Counted from the stretch's first letter, positions 31,973 to 43,620 are shown. The stretch is 58,000 nt of DNA from Diphasiastrum complanatum (GCA_029204225.1 CM055112.1:24370693-24428692); one strand, 5' to 3'. The notes: generated by a model from the sequence alone, not told the origin. Program-made: numbers and translations.

Positions 31973-32676
31973 TTAAGAACCGTCTTGGTCCTCTAAGACA
32001 AAGTCTGGAAAAATCTTGCGAAGGACGCTGCCTCTTTCCCAAGTGGCATTCTCAACAGGCTGATCATTCCACTTAACCAGATATTCTCGGTATAGAGTAT
32101 GACGAGTCTGCGTCTCTCTACTATCAAGAATCTCCTCTGGTTCATGTGGAGGTTGTTGAGGATCCAATGGGAGAACTAGAACACTATCCCCTACCAGATT
32201 GTCTGATCTGGTTAAGGCTTTTCGTAACCGACTTAATGAAAGACTGGAAAAACCTTACTGCTGTGTGGGAGTTCTAGTTCATAGGTGACCTCGCCTAGTC
32301 TCCTACTGATGGTAAAGGGACCACAATACCTTGAAGACAACTTAGCACACACTCCTGATTTGAGGGTTTTAGAGTCGACTGGGACTCTCAAGTAGACTTT
32401 CTCACCAGTGGAGAACTGCACATCCCGTCTGTGTGGATCTGCATAATGCCTGGCTCGATCCTGGGACTGCCTAATGCTACGCTTAGCATGTTCTATCATC
32501 TGGTTTAGGTCCTCTAAAAAGTTTTTGGCTACTTCAACTTTTTCTTGTTTAAACCCTACAGCTGTGGGTGAGCGTGGCTGAAAACCGTACATCAGCATAA
32601 ATGGGCTGTATCCCGTAGCTGAATGTTCGGGGTATTGTTGTAAGCAAACTCTAATATCGAGAGATACTCCTCCCAA
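31973..32676 (-). pseudogene. Integrase C-terminus and chromodomain of gypsy C
   Basis: The frame 32676-32233 gives the end of integrase ([20 protein letters not shown], then VYLRVPVDSK, and CGPFTISRRLGEVTYELELP). After a frameshift near 32230 the reading goes on (SRLRKALTRSDN) into a chromodomain at 32110-32000 (YREYLVKWNDQPVENATWER) and stops at 31973. The chromodomain places this element among the chromoviruses, whose integrase tails recognise marked chromatin. Confidence 0.88.
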
Positions 32677-34972
32677 TTAGTCTGCTTCTTGTTGACGTAT
32701 GCACGAAGCATATCCTCCAGCACCTGATTTACCCTCTCTGTTTGACCGTCCGTCTGTGGATGGTCGGTGGTACTCATATTAAGTTTAGTATGGAGATGAT
32801 GGAATACTGCCCTCCAAAAATTTCCAGTAAACTTATTGTCCCGGTCGCTGACTATGCCGGAAGGTAGATCGTACAATTTAAATAGCCCGTCTACAAACAA
32901 CCTCGCTAACTCTGGAGCTCTAGCGGTTGTTTTGGTCGGAATGAAATGAGCCATTTTGGTCAGACGGTCAACTGTGACCCATATAGCGTCATTACCCTTT
33001 TGGGTTTTAGGCAGGCCTACTATAAAATCCAGGGAGATACTCTCCCATTTACCAGCTGGTATTTCTAAGGGATGCAACAACCCTCCTGCCTTTAAACGCT
33101 CTGCTTTGTTTACTTGACATTTCTGGCAACTGGTTACATATTGTTGGACGTCCTTTTTCATACTGGGCCAGAAAAATTGCCTACGAAGAAGCTCATAGGT
33201 CTTCTGTATGCCTGGGTGTCCGGCACTAGGATTGTCATGACATTCATATAGGACCTGTTGCCTATAATCCTCTGAATTGGGGACACATACTCTATCTCTA
33301 TAGAGCAAGTACTCATCCTGAATGGAATACTGTTTCCATTTGAATCCTTGAGTCAACTGACCGTCAACCACTGGGGTTTGCTTGGGTAATACAGGCTCAG
33401 AATCCTCAACGTCATCTGACGACGTATACTCGGACTCATCATCATCCTCAACGGAAGCTGCCGTATTCTTGGATGAACTGGCACCAGTCTCGGGAATTGG
33501 TTCTGGAGTCTGTAACTGTCTGCTCTGGATTGAGTTCCAGATAGTAGAGAAGAATGCATCATGCTGGCATTTCCCTCTCAAAGACTCGAGTAACTCATTA
33601 CGAATCTGAGTAAAACTCAGCTCGTTTATCATAGGCATTCTGCTAAGGGCATCTGCTACTGTATTGAATTTTCCCCGTCTATATCTGATAGACATGTCAA
33701 ACTCTTGCATCAACTCTGCCCAACGAGCTTTCTGACCTCTAAGCTCAGGTTGATTGCAAAGGTATATGAGACTCTCATGGTCTGTCAGGACCTCAAAGTT
33801 GGCACCATACAAATAATGCCTCCAAGTCTTAAGGGCATGGACTATAGAAAAGAGTTCCTTTTCATAGGCATTGTACCTAGTCTGAGTTGGCTCGAGTTTT
33901 TTACTCTCAAACGCAACTGGTCGCCCACTCTGAGATAGCATAGCACCAACTGCAAAGTCGCTAGCATCTGTTTCGACCACAAATGGCTGATTGGGGTCGA
34001 CGACTTTTAGAACTGGTGCTGTAGCTAAAGCTGTTTTGAGAGCATCAAAGCTCTCCTGCTGTGCGGACTCCCAAATGAACTCCTTTCCCTTCCCCTTAAG
34101 AAGATTTGTCATGGGAACTGCTATTTGAGCATATTCCTTGACAAATCGTCTGTAATATCCCGCCAAAGCAAGAAAGATCTGAAGTTCCAAAATATTCTGA
34201 GGTCTCAGCCAACTGACTATGGCTTTAACCTTATTTGGGTCCATCTTAATCCCATCTGAAGAGATAATGTGACCCAAATATGCTACTTCTTCAACGAAGA
34301 ATTCACACCTGGATTGTTTAGCATAAAGCTTATGCTTTCTGAGCAGTCGAAACACCTTTCTGAGGTGTTTTAGATGCTTCTTCCTCGTTTTGCTGTAGAC
34401 GAGGATGTCATCTAAAAATACAACTACAAACTTACCCAAGTATGGTCTGAGGACACTGTTCATCAAGGTCATAAAGGTAGCTGGAGCATTTGTGAGCCCA
34501 AATGGCATCACCTTAAACTCATAATGACCGTGACGAGTCCTAAAAGCTGTTTTCGAGACATTTTCCGATTTAATACGGACTTGATGATATCCCGATCTGA
34601 GGTCTATTTTACTGAAAAACTTAGCCCCGTCGAGTTGGTCAAACAACTCGTCTGCCCAAGGATAGGATATTTATTCTTAATTGTGACTTTATTAAGGGCT
34701 CTGTAATCTACGCAAAGACGCATAGACCCCTCTTTCTTTTTCACCAATAGGACTGGCGAGGCCCATGGTGAACTATTGGTCTGAATTTGGCCTTTCCCAA
34801 GATAATCTGTTAACTGCCTAGTTATTTCTTCATCCTCTGTTCGGCTGACCCGATACGGAGGTTTAGAAACAGGTGTTGTACCTGGTACTAGGTTGATTAC
34901 ATGATCTACCTCTCTGCTAGGTGGTAAACCATGTGGCAAATCTTCAGGAAAAACATCTTTAAATTTAGACAA
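32592..34972 (-). pseudogene. pol: Gypsy C pol: RT, RNase H and integrase core
   Basis: Starts in frame 34972-34604 ([33 protein letters not shown]), shifts by one base near 34650, then runs 684 codons from 34646 to 32592. [23 protein letters not shown] and catalytic FLDDILVYS. RNase [34 protein letters not shown]. Integrase: zinc region H...C..C ([10 protein letters not shown] ... SCQKCQ), [30 protein letters not shown]. The three catalytic acidic residues of the integrase core appear present. The frame is lost again near 32640. Confidence 0.92.
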
Positions 34973-35335
34973 TAAATTTCTAATTTACTGATTTTCTGCT
35001 GAATAGAACTGGAAATAGAAACTTCAGGAATAAACTGAAAGTCACATAAGAATACATGATGGTCTTCGTCTCCGATTAGCTGACAGAGCTCTGAACTGCA
35101 GACCATAGGACTGTTGGGAACATCATGCTCCCCATGCAACTGGATCTCTCGGCCTTTATGCTGAAAGCTGAGGGTGTTCTCCTGATAGTTTGTGGAGGGA
35201 AGGTCCTAAACTGTAGAGCCAATCTCTCCCGAGAACAATGTCTGTATGATCCAGGTGCATTATCTGAAAGTTTATTTCATCTTGGTACCCCTGAATACCA
35301 AGATTCAAATTACTTACCATAGTTTCCCATATTTT

Positions 35336-36744
35336 TTAATCTTCACCCTTAGCTAATGAAACTATGTACCTATGCTGACTAGGGACTTCTGGTAGTTTAA
35401 GTTTTTTAACCAGAGTGTAGTTGATGAAATTATGGGTTGCCCCATCATCAACCATAACTCTTACTGACTGGTTACCAACTTTCCCATGCATACGTACTAG
35501 GTCATGTGGCCCAAAGCTGAAGGGTCTCGCTAGCATTGCAGAGGTCAGCTGGCAACAGTGTTCATGATCTTCATGATACACTTTGATCTCGGAAGCTGCC
35601 GAGTCACTGGGAAAACATACAGTCTGAACAAGATGAACTTGTTTTTTATCTTTCTTATCTTTTTTAGTGAAAGGCCCCTTGGGACACTGTCTGACTGTGT
35701 GTCCCTTGCCCATACACACAAAGCACAAACGTTCTTGTTTGGCTTTCTCAAAATCATCTGGTTTTAAGGGCTCTATGAGTGGAGGGCGTTTCTGAGGAGC
35801 TTCACCTTTAAATTTATCTTCTTTCTTTCTTTTTAAAAATTTCTTTTTAAATTGAAAGTCTTTCTGAGGAGGCTGCTCAGAAAGTGGCTGTTGTCTCGCC
35901 CTCTTCCTACCCACTGAATCATCATAGATTTGAGTATATCTGAGAGCTTGCTCAAGGGTAGTAGGCGAGTTTCTCTGGACCTCTACTTTATATTCATCTT
36001 TGAGGCCACGAACAAATCCCCTGATTTTCTGATAATCATCCATATTTTTAATTTTTAAAATTGCTTCTCGATACTGCGAGATATATTGGATGAGAGACTT
36101 GTCCATTACTGTTCTTTCCCAGGCTCTATCAAGTTCATTTTCAGGTAGGAATTCTCTTAGGAAGGCTTCTTCAAAGGCCCATGACCGGGGAGTCTGCCCA
36201 GTCTCCTGGAGATTTAACCACCACTTATAGGCCATAGGCTCTAAGGAAAGACTGGCCTCAATAGCTTGAAAATGGTCAGGGGTCTGTTTAAGAGCATGAA
36301 TGTTCTTCCATTTGCTGAGGAAGGTTTGTAGAATGTCTGCATTTCTATCCTTCTCTTCCCCATTAAAAGTAGGAGGCTTTGAATCTTTAAAAACACTAGG
36401 GTGAGACCGTAAAGTCTCACCCGAAACTGATGGAAGTGGAGAAGGGGACAACTGAGAAGTGGAGGGAAGGCTTCCTTTCGCGGAACTCAAAATCAAGCTC
36501 TCGAGTTCAGCAAACGAGTCATCCACACTGGACTTGAATTGGCTAATGCCAACTTCAGTTCATCCACTTCTGTTACCAACTGGAGAAACTGCTCCTTGGT
36601 AACCAGTTCGTCGAGTTCTTCGGCGAACTATTTCTGTTCTTCCAATTCCATAGGTTCCTTCCCTTTACTATAAGCCAAGGCTTTTGTTTCAAGTTCGTCG
36701 AAGCCTCTCTCCGAGGGTTGATCAGGTCCCTGAGGAGTGGTCAT
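35336..36744 (-). pseudogene. gag: Gypsy C gag and protease
   Basis: Probable start at 36744 (MTTPQGPDQPSERGFDELET), with a TAG near 36627 and a frame change near 36535. A 396-codon frame (36526-35336) then gives capsid (KWWLNLQETGQTP, FEEAFLREFLPENE), a Lys-rich stretch, a CCHC zinc knuckle (CFVCMGKGHTVRQC) and a protease segment. In the protease the active-site triad reads DDG (VMVDDGATHNFIN) where DSG or DTG is expected. The frame ends at 35336, before RT; the linking 360 bases are in other frames. Confidence 0.88.
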
Positions 36745-37621
36745 CTTCGGAACTGAAAGAGAGATACCTTAACTTCTGAAAGAAAAAAAGTCTAAAAGAC
36801 TAATTTATAACTGTACAAGGGAAAGGAAAGATGACTTAGCTGTTTATGAGGACTGTACTTCCAAAGAAATTACGAAGAGGAACCCTCTCAGCTCTTCCAC
36901 CCAAAATTTCAGACCTGCTGTCCCGGAAAATCCCAGTTTGTGGCTCCAAAATGGTACCAAAATTTCCAGTTTCTTGAGTAGAGTTACTCGCTGCCTTGAT
37001 TTCAGACGTGGGGCTCCAACAAGCGAGGCAAAGGACCCTAAAAAGTATAAAACTTTCTGAAGTTGAGAGCTGCCTAACCTCGCTGATCTGACAGCATCTG
37101 AGTTGGTCCAAAAAAAACAAGTTTGAAGCCAAAAAACTATTCCAATTTCTGGATTTTCGATGGCACCTTGCTCGCTGATCTGTGGCAAGAAAATTTGATG
37201 CCCAAACCTCTGAAAATCTTGAAAAACAGAAATGAATTTGACTTCTTTCTCTTCCCGGTCCAGCGCTGGCCCTGCTACTACTTTTTGCTTTGAAATCCGC
37301 TCAGACTCGCAAAGATTTCACTGGGAAATCAGAAGGAGGTCGCTGATTTCACAGCGATGGACCTGCTCGCTGCTTACTACACTAATTCCACTCTGAAATC
37401 CGAGAAAGATATCCAAAAAATCAGAGAGAAAAGTTGATCTATCAGAAGCTGTACCAGACAATTCTCCTCCAAACTACTGAAAATTCAAGCAAATTGAAGG
37501 AATTTAAAGCTGGTCCTACAACAATTTTCCTCCTCTATTCTTTTCTGTGAATCTGAGAAATATTTCCTATCTTCTGATAGCTTTCTCTACTGCTGCTCCT
37601 GAACTCCCTAGGATGGAGATG
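36745..37621 (-). other. Untranslated leader of gypsy C
   Basis: Between primer site and gag start, about 880 bases, no long frame of its own with family features. Length is on the long side for a leader. Confidence 0.7.
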
Positions 37622-37634
37622 GCTCTGATACCAG

Positions 37635-37950
37635 TGTAATAGATCCTAACACCACAGTAGGGCAAACACTAACTGATCCACCCAACCTTGCCTACTCCCT
37701 GATATAGAGTAAGCCCCTCCTAGCCCAGTGTGAGGACTGGTAGCATGCAACTGCCAAGTGTCCGCCACGTGGCACTGACATGGCCGACTGCACGTCGGGA
37801 CCCAACTGGGAGCCCTATCCTGCTGACAGCTGGGGCACACTACTCACACTGTCTTGCCCTGTTGGTCATGTACGCTGGACACGACCCTGACTGTGGTATC
37901 TGACCTATCTGTGTTCTCTAGGATTCGGCACTAGTTACGAGCTCGTAACA
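37635..37950 (-). repeat. 5' LTR of gypsy C with primer site
   Basis: 316 bases; matches 31604-31961 apart from scattered changes and loss of the 43-base block. The primer-binding site follows at 37633-37622 with one base between. Confidence 0.95.
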
Positions 37951-38140
37951 TACAAGGAGTCCCTGGGTCCTATCATCGAGTTTGGCAGACATGACGAGCA
38001 TGCACGTTATATTTGGCTTTGTATTGATAGACACGACATCGGCTTGGACAAAGAAATATTCATTGCAGCTTGTTACTTTCCTCCAAAGTCGTCCTTAAAT
38101 CCCAGATTGTTTAGTGCAATTATGCATCATATCTTGACTG

Positions 38141-38589
38141 ATAGATTTATACGTATATTTTAAATCTCTGTTTTACATACGCAATTGTAAACTAGAGACA
38201 AGTATATCTGCTTGAGTTAGGCTTGCAAGCTAGTCCCATTAAAAATGGCCAACTCATGAGCTTCACTCAGCTACATTAGGTACTCTCCATAGGTGGTAAT
38301 AGGGCCCAAAATATCCTCTGAGGTCCTGGTAACTCCCAGGCCATCTCCATCAAAGGCACGTCCATGAAATTGGGCAGTGCATCATAGCAGTCTATCTGTC
38401 ATGAAGCTATCTGGGAACCAGTGAGAAGGATGTAACCTAGCTTTGCATAGCTGATAATATCCGTAGAACGATCAAGGTAAGGAAAACCAATGCCCACCAC
38501 AAAGGAAAGATGACACTGGAGGGAAATAGCAAGCTGCAACAAAGATGTCCTTGTCTGAATCGATGCTATGTCCATCGATGTAGAAGTAA
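38141..38589. other. Stretch without recognisable gene
   Basis: No domain or repeat recognised. It lies between two LINE-derived pieces and may itself be worn LINE sequence. Confidence 0.4.
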
Positions 38590-38900
38590 ATGTATCGTGA
38601 AGACGTACATATGGTTAAAACTGAGATGTCCTATCTCAAAGAGGCTAACACCAAGCTGCAACAAGAAGTGGATATTCTGAAACAAGAATTCAAATCCCAG
38701 CCTCTCGTTCATCATACAAACTCAAAAAAATGGAGGACAAAATTGAGAAGCAACAAGAAGAGGCTCTTTCTTGGGTCACAATAAAAAGGTAGTAAAGCAA
38801 GTGCCCCTATTTTCTTCGGTTATTTCAGCTACACTTTTAGAAGAGAAAAAATCTAGGGAGCATAAAGCAAAAAAACATTGAAAAACTATTATACCAAAAA
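38590..38900 (+). pseudogene. Degenerate LINE ORF1 fragment (coiled coil)
   Basis: A 64-codon frame gives a coiled coil (KTEMSYLKEANTKLQQEVDI). In shifted frames it continues EALSWVTIKR and PLFSSVISATLLEEKKSREH. These correspond to QSWAEVLKG and PVSFISATLTESRFQEQK in the ORF1 at 30783-31307, so this is a diverged member of the same family. Confidence 0.55.
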
Positions 38901-40984
38901 CAAATTCTAAATAAAAGCCAATGATAGTGGAAAAATCTATTATCCTACTCCACAAAAGGATCAAATCCTAGTTGCGAAGTTGTTTTGCTCGAATCATATC
39001 ACAGACAATTGCTCCAACTATGTAATCCTTTTCCTACACATGCTCATCCCATACAACATCTATTTTGATCCTCTATATCATGTAAATGGTTCTCTATCCC
39101 ATCTTCTCATGCTTGTGTTAGACGACCTTTCACATGAACCACTGCCTCATCTAGAATATCTTGTAACCCATCTTCACATTTCAAAACCTTAGCTATATAT
39201 GTTTCTGCCTCATAGCATATACCATGCTCCTCTATCTCATTCAAAGTATCCAACGAACCTTCTAGATCCTATGATTGTCTCATGTGCGCATCCTTGTCGC
39301 TGAGCATTGTTTTCTTCTACTATCTCTTTTGCTCATCCCATTGTCTCTATTGCTCATCCCCCCATTGCAAGTACTCTTGTGATCCCATAGGTTTATAAAA
39401 ATAAGAAGCATTGCAAGTACCCATGCCATTGATTTTTGGACTTTTCAATTTACCGCCTTAGGATACTAATCTACTCTACAAGTTACATAACGCAGGAAAG
39501 TGATGAAAATTCCTCCAAGAGAGAGGTATGCAATATCCCGATAAGCAAATGACAGATAACTACTAAAAGGAAACTTAATCACTTGAGAGTAGTGTGTCAA
39601 AATGTTGTCACCAAAGTACTTGAACAAATCAATTGTAAAGTACTTAATCACTTGAGTGCAGTTACCAATCTAAGCATGGTTAAACTTCACTAAACATGCA
39701 TACAACATACTATTACTCCCCTTATGTATAGAATATGCCTTATCTGAAATGGTTCCAAATTGAAGAATCAAAGCATTCATGAATAAAAGCATTTAACCAC
39801 TTTCAACCTATCAAGTATGTAAGCCAATATATTATCTAATTGAAATATGCGTGAGGTTAGAGATCAACCCAATTGATTTACCCATGCAATAATCAACATT
39901 TAATTGGAACGAACAAATTTTACTGACCTATTTTAAAAACTTCTTGAGCCTCATCATTACTCCATTAAAAACCGTTGCATGTTTACGTTCCTCGCTATAG
40001 GAGTACTAAGTTTATTTTCGTGGCTATTATGATGCCAAAAAAAGTTTGTAGTTTTACCAATCTTTCCATTTTCGCAGTAAAGCCATAGTCAACAAAATCA
40101 GGGAAGTAGTGAGCCAAAAATGTTGCCACCTGCAATCAAGAATAAAGAGCTTATGTTTTGGATTGAGCATTTGTCGAATAACCAAAACCAAACCTGTATG
40201 AAGTCATTCAATTAGATTCTCATGATAGTTATGGAAAAAAATTCCTTGACTTTGTATGCTTCATCTAAAAATTGAAGCAACATACACCATAAGCTTCTAA
40301 ACGAGTTCAAAAACATCCCCTTGATAGACAAGTCTCTACTTTGGCTCAACGATTGCATATGTAGGATAGATGAGTGGGATACTTGATGTATTTAATAAGT
40401 TTTTAATTACTATAAAAGTTGTTCGAGTTGTAACAAAGAAATATCAAATTAGACATCAAAAAGAAAATATTCAAGTAAATTTTCAAATTGGGAGCTATTG
40501 AACTTCTTTTAACTAGAGCTTCGTTTGATTAAACTAATGCTTGTTCTTTCAAAGCTGAATATACATACCAACTCATTTTTGCATCATAATGTTTTGAGTT
40601 TGTTCAATAGATCCAATATACGATGCTAGACTCAAGCCCCAAGGATATGAAACTGGGATAAACTATGAACACAATCTCACAAAATAGAGAGAGAGAGAGA
40701 GAGATATCCAAAATGAAATGAAATAAAATGGTTCTGAATCTGAGACCCACCATGATCTATGGGACAAAGCACGTACACCATGTCGTTTTACAACTGCTAA
40801 CTTTCAAAACATGCTTTAAAGAGTTAATCCAAAACAAGAAAAGCAATATTACACTAATTGTAGCTTGCCATACATTTCTTACACTGTTTTCAAATTTTGA
40901 TCCGAAGTACCTATAACACGAGAACATCTCCAAATCCTTTCATCCAATGTCACTCTTCCTATTTGATCATCTGAGCCAACCACC
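38901..40984. other. AT-rich stretch without recognisable gene
   Basis: No coding similarity found. A (GA)9-type microsatellite lies at about 40686-40703. Short frames at 38980-39192 and 40728-40916 have no family features. Confidence 0.5.
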
Positions 40985-42258
40985 AACACTTAGACTTTGC
41001 TTACATTAACTTCCATACAAAAGTGATGACATAATTTTCTTAATGCGAAAGCGATCAGAATATCACCAAGACTACAACCGTCCCCTCCACACTGAGAGAT
41101 GACCAGCTCCAGCTCATCAATGTATAGTCCAAAGAGAACTGGTGAAAGAGAGCATCCCTGCTTAACCCCAATTGTACTCCGGATCTCCTCAGAAATGCCA
41201 CTGTTGTGACGAAAGCAACCCAAAATCCTCTCATAGAGAGCCATGACAACTAGAATGATATCAATCGAGAGCCCAAGTCGCGGAGTCTCTGGATAAGTAG
41301 AGAGCGTGGGACAGAGTCAAAGGCTTTCCCGAAGTCCACAAAACAACAGTAAGCCTTTTCCTTCCTGTGCCTAGCTTCCTCAATGCGAGCTCAAAGTGTG
41401 AAGATATCAGTAGTGGAGTAATGAACGCGGAACCCTACCTGACCCAATGCATGCAATCTCCTGGACTCTACCTCTGAACTAACTTTAGACTGAAGGATGG
41501 TGCCATATAACTTCGCGAGAACATGGCCAATCATGATAGTGCGGTAATTACTAGGTAATATGGGGTCACCATTTTTATGGATAGGATGTATGATGGTAGT
41601 GCACCAAGAGGATGGGAAGCCTTCAACAACAGCATGGTTGATGAGAGTGGATAGTGTGGGGGCAAGAGTGTCGGAGGCGTGAATCAGTAGCTCGGATTCA
41701 AGATCTTCAACGTCTTTGGTTCGATGAGTTTTTAGTCTTTTGATTGCCGCCCAAACCAAATCAGGGGTGAAGAAGGTGAAGTCTGAAGGTCGAGGAGAGA
41801 TGGAAATGGGCGTATCAGTGGGTATAGTGTAAAGCTAAGTAGCAAAGTCGGCTGATATGGAGATCGTCCAGGAGAGGGGGTGGTGCACGGGGGATAAATT
41901 CATGCTAGAAGGCACCAGAAGAAGAGCTAAAAAGGAGGTTCACAAGGCGGTTTCCTTCGGAGTCATCATAGGCACGTTTTTTGAGGCGGACAGCTGGAAA
42001 TCTGCTTTCATTTGCTCAACTTCCCAAGCCAAGATAGGAATAGGAAGGAGGCCAGTAGGAATGGCCAGATCAATATGATTGGGGTTCAACGAAGAAGAAG
42101 ATGAAGAAGAAATGGATGGAGGAAGATGAGGGGGAGGAGGTAGCGCCGCTGGCTCGTGGCAGGCAGCGTTGCCTCAAGCATGGGGGGCGCTGCCCCGCTG
42201 GCAGCGAGGGGGGGGTGAGGTGGCAGCCTCCTGCCTACTAGGACAATGAGGAGGCATG

Positions 42259-42272
<14 letters not shown>
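40985..42272 (-). pseudogene. LINE copy with leader/ORF1 start joined to ORF2 reverse transcriptase
   Basis: Reading leftward from the CG-rich start: Ser/Pro-rich leader (42240-42086), a short piece like the ORF1 N-terminus, then directly RT. The RT part gives TLLYTIPTDTPISISPRPSD and SELLIHASDTLAPTLSTLIN, then WCTTIIHPIHKNGDPILPSN, KLYGTILQSK and CCFVDFGKAFDSVPRSLLIQ. It ends with GVKQGCSLSPVLFGLYIDEL and stops at about 40985, before the catalytic YADD block. Several frameshifts. Both the endonuclease and most of ORF1 are missing. Confidence 0.8.

Positions 42273-42340
<68 letters not shown>
42273..42340. repeat. (GA)n/(TC)n tract between two minus-strand LINE copies
   Basis: 68 bases of dinucleotide repeat with (GC)n beside it (42260-42272). 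On the minus strand it follows AATAAAGCTTTC at the end of one LINE copy and precedes the start of the next. Confidence 0.95.
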
Positions 42341-42344
<4 letters not shown>

Positions 42345-43196
42345 TTTATTAATGTCTTTTCCATGCCAAAAGGCATATAAGACTAGTTAAAGTACATGTC
42401 AAGTATGTGGTAACTGTAGGAGCGTATGAAACGTCTCCAAGGTAACAGAAATACAAATCTAACTACTATAAACTGAACTGAAAACTGATGAAACATATGG
42501 GAGCATATATAATGCTAATTGTCTGTCTGTCACGAATATGTTATGACACTATCACCCAATCCTGTCCCGCTGATGCTAAAAAAGGATGTAATACGAGCGG
42601 TAGCAAAAGGAACTGCTGGTGGTCGATGACGTCGTCTGGGGAGATAAGGCCTCCTCCTGATAGGTCGGGTAACTCGTGCAGCAACATGAGTATGAGTGGG
42701 ACACTGTCTCTAATCTCTGTGGGCATGTAAGTCGTCATCTGTCTCATCCTCATCAGATACAAAGTCTCGTCCTCGTCTCCTAGAAAAGAAAGAGGTGATC
42801 TGCTGCTGAGAAATATGACTCCGCTGAGCTGTCTGACATAGGTCTTGCCGTAGAATAAACATCTCTCGTAACATGAGTGCGACACATCTGGGGTCCTCGT
42901 AGGCTAGGAGGGATCGTAGTGTGACAGGTGTGTCACGAAACAAACAGTGATATCTCCCTCTGATCTCGTGATACACAGGGCACCTAAAGATAAAGTGATC
43001 CTCCGACTCCACCTCACCCAGGGAACAAAACTGACAAATCCGCTCATCTCTCGGGGTGCCCTGAAATCTCCCAGTCTCAATAGCCAACTGATGTGATGAT
43101 ACACGGAGCTGTCCCAATGTAAATCTGAGGCTATGTGATAATCCCGAGTCCAAATAGTGTGGCAAAACAGGGAACCCTGCTGTGTCAAGCTCAATG
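42341..43196 (-). pseudogene. LINE ORF2 C-terminus, 3' untranslated region and 3' end
   Basis: The frame 43165-42710 gives LSHSLRFTLGQLRVSSHQLA and GRFQGTPRDERICQFCSLGE. The Cys/His motif C-x2-C...H-x4-C (ICQFC ... DHFIFRCPVYHEI) is characteristic of the end of plant L1 ORF2. The stop is at 42710. About 370 bases of 3' region follow, including a hairpin ATGCC-TTTT-GGCAT and the terminus GACATTAATAAAGCTTTC at the (TC)n tract. A good match to 25480-26000 confirms the family. Homology starts abruptly at 43196. Confidence 0.85.
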
Positions 43197-43620
43197 AAAT
43201 GAGAGAGATGTAACTATATTGATCAAAGAAGCTCTTTGATGTATTATAGAATGATAAAATATGAGGATCTCCAAAGCAATCTCTTGACCTCTTATTATGC
43301 TAATTTGAGCTACTTGAACTATGCTAAGTTCCCGAATTATCACCTGTCTTCAAATAAAGCTCACATCTCTATTTATAGCATTTTGACATCCTAGCTTGAC
43401 CTGATTGGCCCACATTCTAGAATGTCCTATTTACCTCACAAAACTTCTTAGAGGCTAATTTATTTAGGGGTTCGAAGAACATTTAATAAGTTGCAGTTGC
43501 AGCACCCAAGCATCCGAAGTACCCAAATGATGGTCCCTATAATACAAGTCTCCAGGGCCCATATAGTTGTCTCTAGTCCAAACAACTATCCTATAGCTGG
43601 ATAGCCATTGGGTACATAAG
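43197..43620 (-). repeat. Probable solo LTR or LTR fragment
   Basis: Begins exactly where LINE homology stops. On the minus strand it has a good TATA box (GCTATAAATAGAG, about 43383-43371), followed about 15 bases later by a poly(A)-like AGCTTTATTTG stretch, and ends ACATCTCTCTCATTT. No second copy or target duplication was found, so the boundaries are approximate. Confidence 0.4.

Larger units (their letters stand above)
31604..37950 (-). mobile_element. Ty3/gypsy chromovirus C, complete with two LTRs
   Basis: Minus-strand element of 6347 bases. The 3' LTR is 31604-31961 and the 5' LTR 37635-37950; both start TG and end CA on the minus strand. The primer site at 37633-37622 reads TGGTATCAGAGC. 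The polypurine tract is AAGGGGGAGGGAG (31974-31962). The host duplication TACAA is present on both sides (31599-31603 and 37951-37955). Order in the sense strand: leader, gag, protease, RT, RNase H, integrase, chromodomain. All major domains are present but the frames are broken in several places. Confidence 0.95.
31549..38110 (+). pseudogene. LINE AP-endonuclease fragment interrupted by gypsy C
   Basis: Before the insertion: SRGSSGVACLY (about 31569-31603). After it, in the same sense: KESLGPIIEFGRHDEHARYI, then WLCIDRHDIGLDKEIFIAAC and YFPPKSSLNPR (37951-38105). The GGVA...V..CY.PP pattern is typical of the exonuclease/endonuclease domain of L1 ORF2. The catalytic N-terminal block before SRGSSG and the C-terminal SDH block were not identified. 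Confidence 0.7.
30301..38140 (+). mobile_element. L1-type LINE copy split by gypsy C (30301-31603 and 37951-38140)
   Basis: The left part holds ORF1 and the first part of the endonuclease. The right part continues the endonuclease without loss once the inserted element and one copy of TACAA are removed. No RT or 3' end is found after about 38140, so the copy is 3'-truncated or rearranged there. Confidence 0.8.

Noticed and set aside
32592-34972. Possibility that the chromodomain gypsy elements are integrated pararetroviruses
   Set aside because: They have LTRs, tRNA-iMet primer sites, integrase with chromodomain and target duplications; no movement protein or viral coat motif is seen.
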